DNA of 8,591 nt from SAR324 cluster bacterium (lineage in GTDB: Bacteria > SAR324 > JACQKK01). The stretch's first letter is position 1, and each line of letters opens with the position of its first letter. The DNA lies in the NCBI GenBank assembly GCA_022572825.1, contig JACZVE010000109.1, forward strand, positions 1-8,591, in the 5' to 3' direction. Positions 6,584 to 8,591 of the stretch are shown piece by piece. Both the position numbers and the translations under genes were made by a program. Under the pieces are notes generated by a model that was not told where the DNA came from, did no database searches, and saw nothing but the letters and a program-made list of their open reading frames with translations.

Positions 6584-7369
6584 TCAGAACGGGATCGCCA
6601 CCGATGGAGGCACGCCCATCGCCGCTATGGACAGCGCGGACACGCTGATCTCACCACGCAACACCACCGCGCGGTCCGTGAGCACATCCTCTCCACCGGT
6701 CAATCCGACATGATCGCAAGGCACGAAGCCATCTCCATCGCGCCGGAAGACCGCGCCATAGCGATTGTTTTGCACGGGCACCCATCTCACCGGGGTGTCG
6801 GGCCCGACCCGTGCGGGAAAATTGATGTTGAGAATGACGGAATCCCCGGGCATCCCGTTCGCCATGATCGAGGCCATCATCCGCGCCGCGCGCGTGGTGG
6901 TGGAATCGATCACCTCGAGGGCCGCCTGGCTGGTCAGCCGTTTCTCCGCACTCCATTGCCGGAATTGCTCGGGCGCGAAATAGGCGCTGAACGCCACCGA
7001 TGGAATGCCCTGCAGGGCACCTTCGAAGGCCGCGCCGACCGTACCTGAGTTGATGATGAAGCCGGCGCCGGCATTGGAGCCGATATTGATGCCCGAGAGG
7101 ATCCAATCGGGAGGTTCCGCGAACAGGTGGTGCGCGGCCAGGTTGACGCAATCGGAGGGTGTGCCGGCAACGGCAAAAGCCTCAACGCCGAACTCGGGCC
7201 GGCGCTCCACCTCCACGCGTCCGAAGCGGGTGATGGCCTTTCCCTTCCAGCTTTGCTCCTCCATGGGGACGGCGATGCGCACGGTGCCCAGCGCCGCCAA
7301 CTTTGCCGCCATGGGCGCCAGCATGGGGGAGTCTATGCCATCGTCGTTGACAACCAACAGGATCGGCAT
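6584..7369 (-). CDS. surE: 5'/3'-nucleotidase SurE
   Basis: Cytosolic metal-dependent phosphatase of 261 residues that dephosphorylates nucleoside monophosphates (and, in some species, polyphosphate); it is linked to stationary-phase and stress survival. The ATG at 7367-7369 puts the family's N-terminal strand at residue 1: MPILLVVNDDGIDSP, with metal-binding Asp9 and Asp10. The other metal ligands are Ser40 (EEQSWKGKAIT) and Asn95 (LSGINIGSNAG, 91-101). GTPSDCV (69-75) and NSGTVGAAFEGALQGIPSVA (107-126) are also diagnostic. The frame is open upstream to 7834, but that part is Arg/Pro-rich without similarity. The Shine-Dalgarno is poor. The loop after Ser40 has Trp where E. coli-type proteins have Gly, marking a less common SurE subgroup. 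In many gamma-proteobacteria surE sits with pcm, nlpD and rpoS; none of these is adjacent here. Confidence 0.97.
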   Translation of the reverse strand: MPILLVVNDDGIDSPMLAPMAAKLAALGTVRIAVPMEEQSWKGKAITRFGRVEVERRPEFGVEAFAVAGTPSDCVNLAAHHLFAEPPDWILSGINIGSNAGAGFIINSGTVGAAFEGALQGIPSVAFSAYFAPEQFRQWSAEKRLTSQAALEVIDSTTTRAARMMASIMANGMPGDSVILNINFPARVGPDTPVRWVPVQNNRYGAVFRRDGDGFVPCDHVGLTGGEDVLTDRAVVLRGEISVSALSIAAMGVPPSVAIPF

Positions 7370-7495
7370 GGCGGCCCGCTGCACGGTAGGGATAGGACGG
7401 GCACCGCGCCCGGCGGCACGACGCTCCCGCGAGCCCCGCGGCGGTGCAGGTGTTGCGAAGCGCCGCTGCAGAAGCCATAGCAGTCCACCCGCCGG

Positions 7496-7521
7496 TTGTA
7501 TAGCCCGGCTGTATGGCCCGG
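7496..7521. repeat. 13-bp tandem repeat upstream of surE
   Basis: TTGTATAGCCCGG (7496-7508) is followed directly by CTGTATGGCCCGG (7509-7521), identical at 11 of 13 positions. It lies about 130-150 bp upstream of the surE start. On the minus strand each copy contains an AT-containing core (CTATACAA or CCATACAG) that could be a -10-like or regulator-binding element. Confidence 0.45.
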
Positions 7522-7698
7522 CAGGCCAGTTGGCGCGCGGCAGGGCCGCAAAGGCGGCGTCGGGCGCCTCCCGTCCCGTGCGGGAAGCGCTGCCCGGCTC
7601 GCCACTGCCGCGGTGGCGTCTCCGGATGACCGCTCCGCTACGGGAATCGTTACCGGCGCGAATGCCTCGCGGAGGTGCGCGCGCGGGGGAAATCCACC

Positions 7699-7726
7699 TT
7701 GACAGATTCCGTTGTTCTGGTTTAAT
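7699..7726 (+). promoter_or_regulatory. Strong sigma70-type promoter directed at the solute-binding protein gene
   Basis: TTGACA (7699-7704), a perfect -35, is followed 16 bp later by TTTAAT (7721-7726), a 5 of 6 match to the -10. The surroundings are locally AT-richer than the flanks. Transcription would start near 7733 on the plus strand, about 370 nt before the next gene, leaving a long leader or a small RNA. Confidence 0.55.
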
Positions 7727-7848
7727 AATCGTCCACTTCATGGTAGGAGTCACGGGAAGCGGCGTCGGAGGCGAGGCTGGAAATTCCGCCATCATGGGGA
7801 TTCCGGCGGCAGGCCTTTGCGTCGGGGGTGCCATGCGAAGCCCTCCAA

Positions 7849-7867
7849 AGCCCCGCAGTTCGGGGCT
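7849..7867 (+). other. Perfect hairpin in the leader region
   Basis: AGCCCCG (7849-7855), loop CAGTT, CGGGGCT (7861-7867). An overlapping pairing, CCGCAG (7853-7858) with CTGCGG (7866-7871), is mutually exclusive with it. There is no T-run on the plus strand, so it is not a standard terminator. It lies between the two promoter candidates. Confidence 0.45.
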
Positions 7868-7893
7868 GCGGTGCTGTGTGTCGTCAAAGGCAC

Positions 7894-7902
7894 TGGTATA
7901 AA
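7894..7902 (+). promoter_or_regulatory. Extended -10 promoter candidate upstream of the solute-binding protein gene
   Basis: TGGTATAAA fits the extended -10 pattern TGnTATAAT at all but the last base. The -35 position is poor (CTGTGT at 17 bp), as is usual for extended -10 promoters. The start would be near 7909, leaving a leader of about 200 nt before the ATG at 8107. Confidence 0.4.
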
Positions 7903-8095
7903 GGGCACTCGTGCGAGGTTATCGGGCTTGAATCCTCCGACCCACCACCCGCAAGTGGAGGGTGTGCCGAGGTGGAACCGTCGAGAGCACCTGTCACATG
8001 CAGGGTTCTTCCCAGTCACCGCATCAAACTACTGCACCATAGCGAACCGTGCGCGATCGGCGGCACGGGTTCGCCTACACCGAAAAACCATGCCT

Positions 8096-8103
8096 AGAGG
8101 GGA
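8096..8103 (+). promoter_or_regulatory. Shine-Dalgarno of the solute-binding protein gene
   Basis: AGAGGGGA, ending 3 nt before the ATG at 8107, is a strong purine-rich ribosome-binding site and fixes the start. Confidence 0.8.
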
Positions 8104-8106
8104 ACC

Positions 8107-8591
8107 ATGAAACGTATCGTCAACAAGGACATTCCCGGCAGACAAAAGGGGATTTCACGGCGCGAGTTCGTCAAAACCACCGGCGCGACGGGCCTGGCCC
8201 TCGCAACCGGGGCCGGGGTCGGCTACTTTGCAGGCAGGGCGCCCGCCTTGGCGCAGGCCAGGGAGGTGCATGTGCTGGCCTGGAGCCATTTCATCAAGGA
8301 AGCCGATGCGTTGATGCGCAACGAGTTGATTCCCGAGTTCAAGCGGGCATCGGGAATCTCCGTCACCTACGAGACCATTAGCGGCAAAGATCTCAACGGC
8401 CGGGCCAAGGCGGCCATGAAAAGACGCGCCGGTCCGGACATTTTTCAGTTCCTTTTCAACATGCCGCATCTCTATGCCAAGGGGCTGGAAAACCATGACG
8501 CGCTTGCTTCTGAAGTGGGAGTGGAAGGCCACTACGATTTCCATACGAAGGGGGCAAAGGTGGATGGGGTCATGCGCGGCATTCCGTATTA
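8107..8591 (+). CDS. Tat-exported ABC transporter solute-binding protein (family 1), C-terminus cut by window edge
   Basis: N-terminal 161 residues of a periplasmic ligand-binding protein that would deliver its substrate to an inner-membrane ABC importer. The twin-arginine signal is clear: SRREFVK (17-23) matches the S-R-R-x-F-L-K consensus, followed by a weakly hydrophobic core TTGATGLALATGAGVGYFAG (24-43) and a type I cleavage site ALA|Q after residue 49. Tat export means it probably folds before secretion. The mature start, REVHVLAWSHF (52-62), is a first beta strand typical of family 1 binding proteins, and AGPDIFQFLFNMPHLYAKGL has the usual ligand-cleft layout. These proteins normally have about 400-450 residues, so more than half is missing. 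The ligand (sugar, polyol, polyamine or other) cannot be told. Permease and ATPase genes are expected to the right. It is divergent from surE and preceded by a long leader. Confidence 0.92.
   Translation, partial: MKRIVNKDIPGRQKGISRREFVKTTGATGLALATGAGVGYFAGRAPALAQAREVHVLAWSHFIKEADALMRNELIPEFKRASGISVTYETISGKDLNGRAKAAMKRRAGPDIFQFLFNMPHLYAKGLENHDALASEVGVEGHYDFHTKGAKVDGVMRGIPY

Larger units (their letters stand above)
7370..8106. other. Long divergent intergenic region between surE and the solute-binding protein gene
   Basis: 737 bp without a convincing gene. Frames are open on both strands because of the high GC content, but the translations are Arg/Pro/Gly-rich with no recognisable domain. 7370-7698 must contain the surE promoter, yet I found no good -35/-10 pair there, only a 13-bp tandem repeat. 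7699-8106 holds two plus-strand promoter candidates and several hairpin-forming sequences, described separately. No tRNA or known riboswitch could be matched. Confidence 0.6.

Noticed and set aside
7370..7834. N-terminal extension of SurE (155 extra codons)
   Set aside because: SurE families begin directly at the strand before the NDDG motif; the extension is Arg/Pro-rich and unlike protein.
7915..7945. tRNA-like T-arm (GGGCTTGAATCCTCC followed by ACCCACCA)
   Set aside because: The loop lacks the conserved TTC order, the stem has a mismatch next to the loop, and no 5' acceptor strand pairing with CCGACCC exists about 65 nt upstream.
8090..8110. Six-codon upstream ORF (MPRGEP) whose stop overlaps the binding-protein ATG as ATGA
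   Set aside because: It has no ribosome-binding site of its own and contains the Shine-Dalgarno of the real gene; the overlap is probably chance.
7712..8110. Plus-strand open frame of 132 codons in the long intergenic region
   Set aside because: The product is very Arg/His/Gly-rich, starts inside the promoter element, and shows no domain; treated as a non-coding leader.

Overview
The window looks like chromosomal DNA of a GC-rich Gram-negative bacterium, most likely a proteobacterium. The signs are a tripartite RND efflux operon (periplasmic adaptor plus inner-membrane permease), a Tat-exported periplasmic binding protein, a crotonase-family acyl-CoA enzyme and the stationary-phase nucleotidase SurE. 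No genus can be named from the sequence alone. There are no transposases, integrases, phage genes, CRISPR arrays, rRNA genes or convincing tRNA genes.

Layout, left to right. Positions 1-2871 (minus) hold the first 957 residues of an HAE1-type RND permease that runs off the left edge. Three bases upstream of it ends its membrane fusion protein (2875-3987, minus), so the two form a typical adaptor-permease operon; an outer-membrane channel gene, if linked, would lie beyond the left edge. A 379-bp gap (3988-4366) holds the presumed promoter region of that operon. A crotonase-family enzyme follows (4367-5155, minus), with a GTG start, a strong Shine-Dalgarno and a good sigma70-type promoter at 5271-5299. 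The gap 5156-5453 is rich in repeats and hairpins. Next is an unrecognised protein (5454-6314, minus) with a helical N-terminal domain, a long Pro/Ser/Ala-rich linker and a C-terminal HTH-like helix pair. SurE (6584-7369, minus) follows. A 737-bp stretch without a convincing gene (7370-8106) separates SurE from a divergent Tat-signal ABC solute-binding protein (8107 to the right edge, plus). That stretch contains two plausible plus-strand promoters and several potential hairpins, so the binding-protein gene probably has a long 5' leader.

How the genes work together: the efflux pair is a functional unit. The crotonase, the unknown protein and SurE share a strand, but large gaps and separate promoter candidates suggest separate transcription units. 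The binding protein probably begins an ABC importer operon to the right. I see no clearly new defence or mobile system. The points most worth following are the unknown HTH-tailed protein, the His/Asp dyad in the crotonase, the altered proton-relay residues of the RND pump, and the structured leader before the binding protein.
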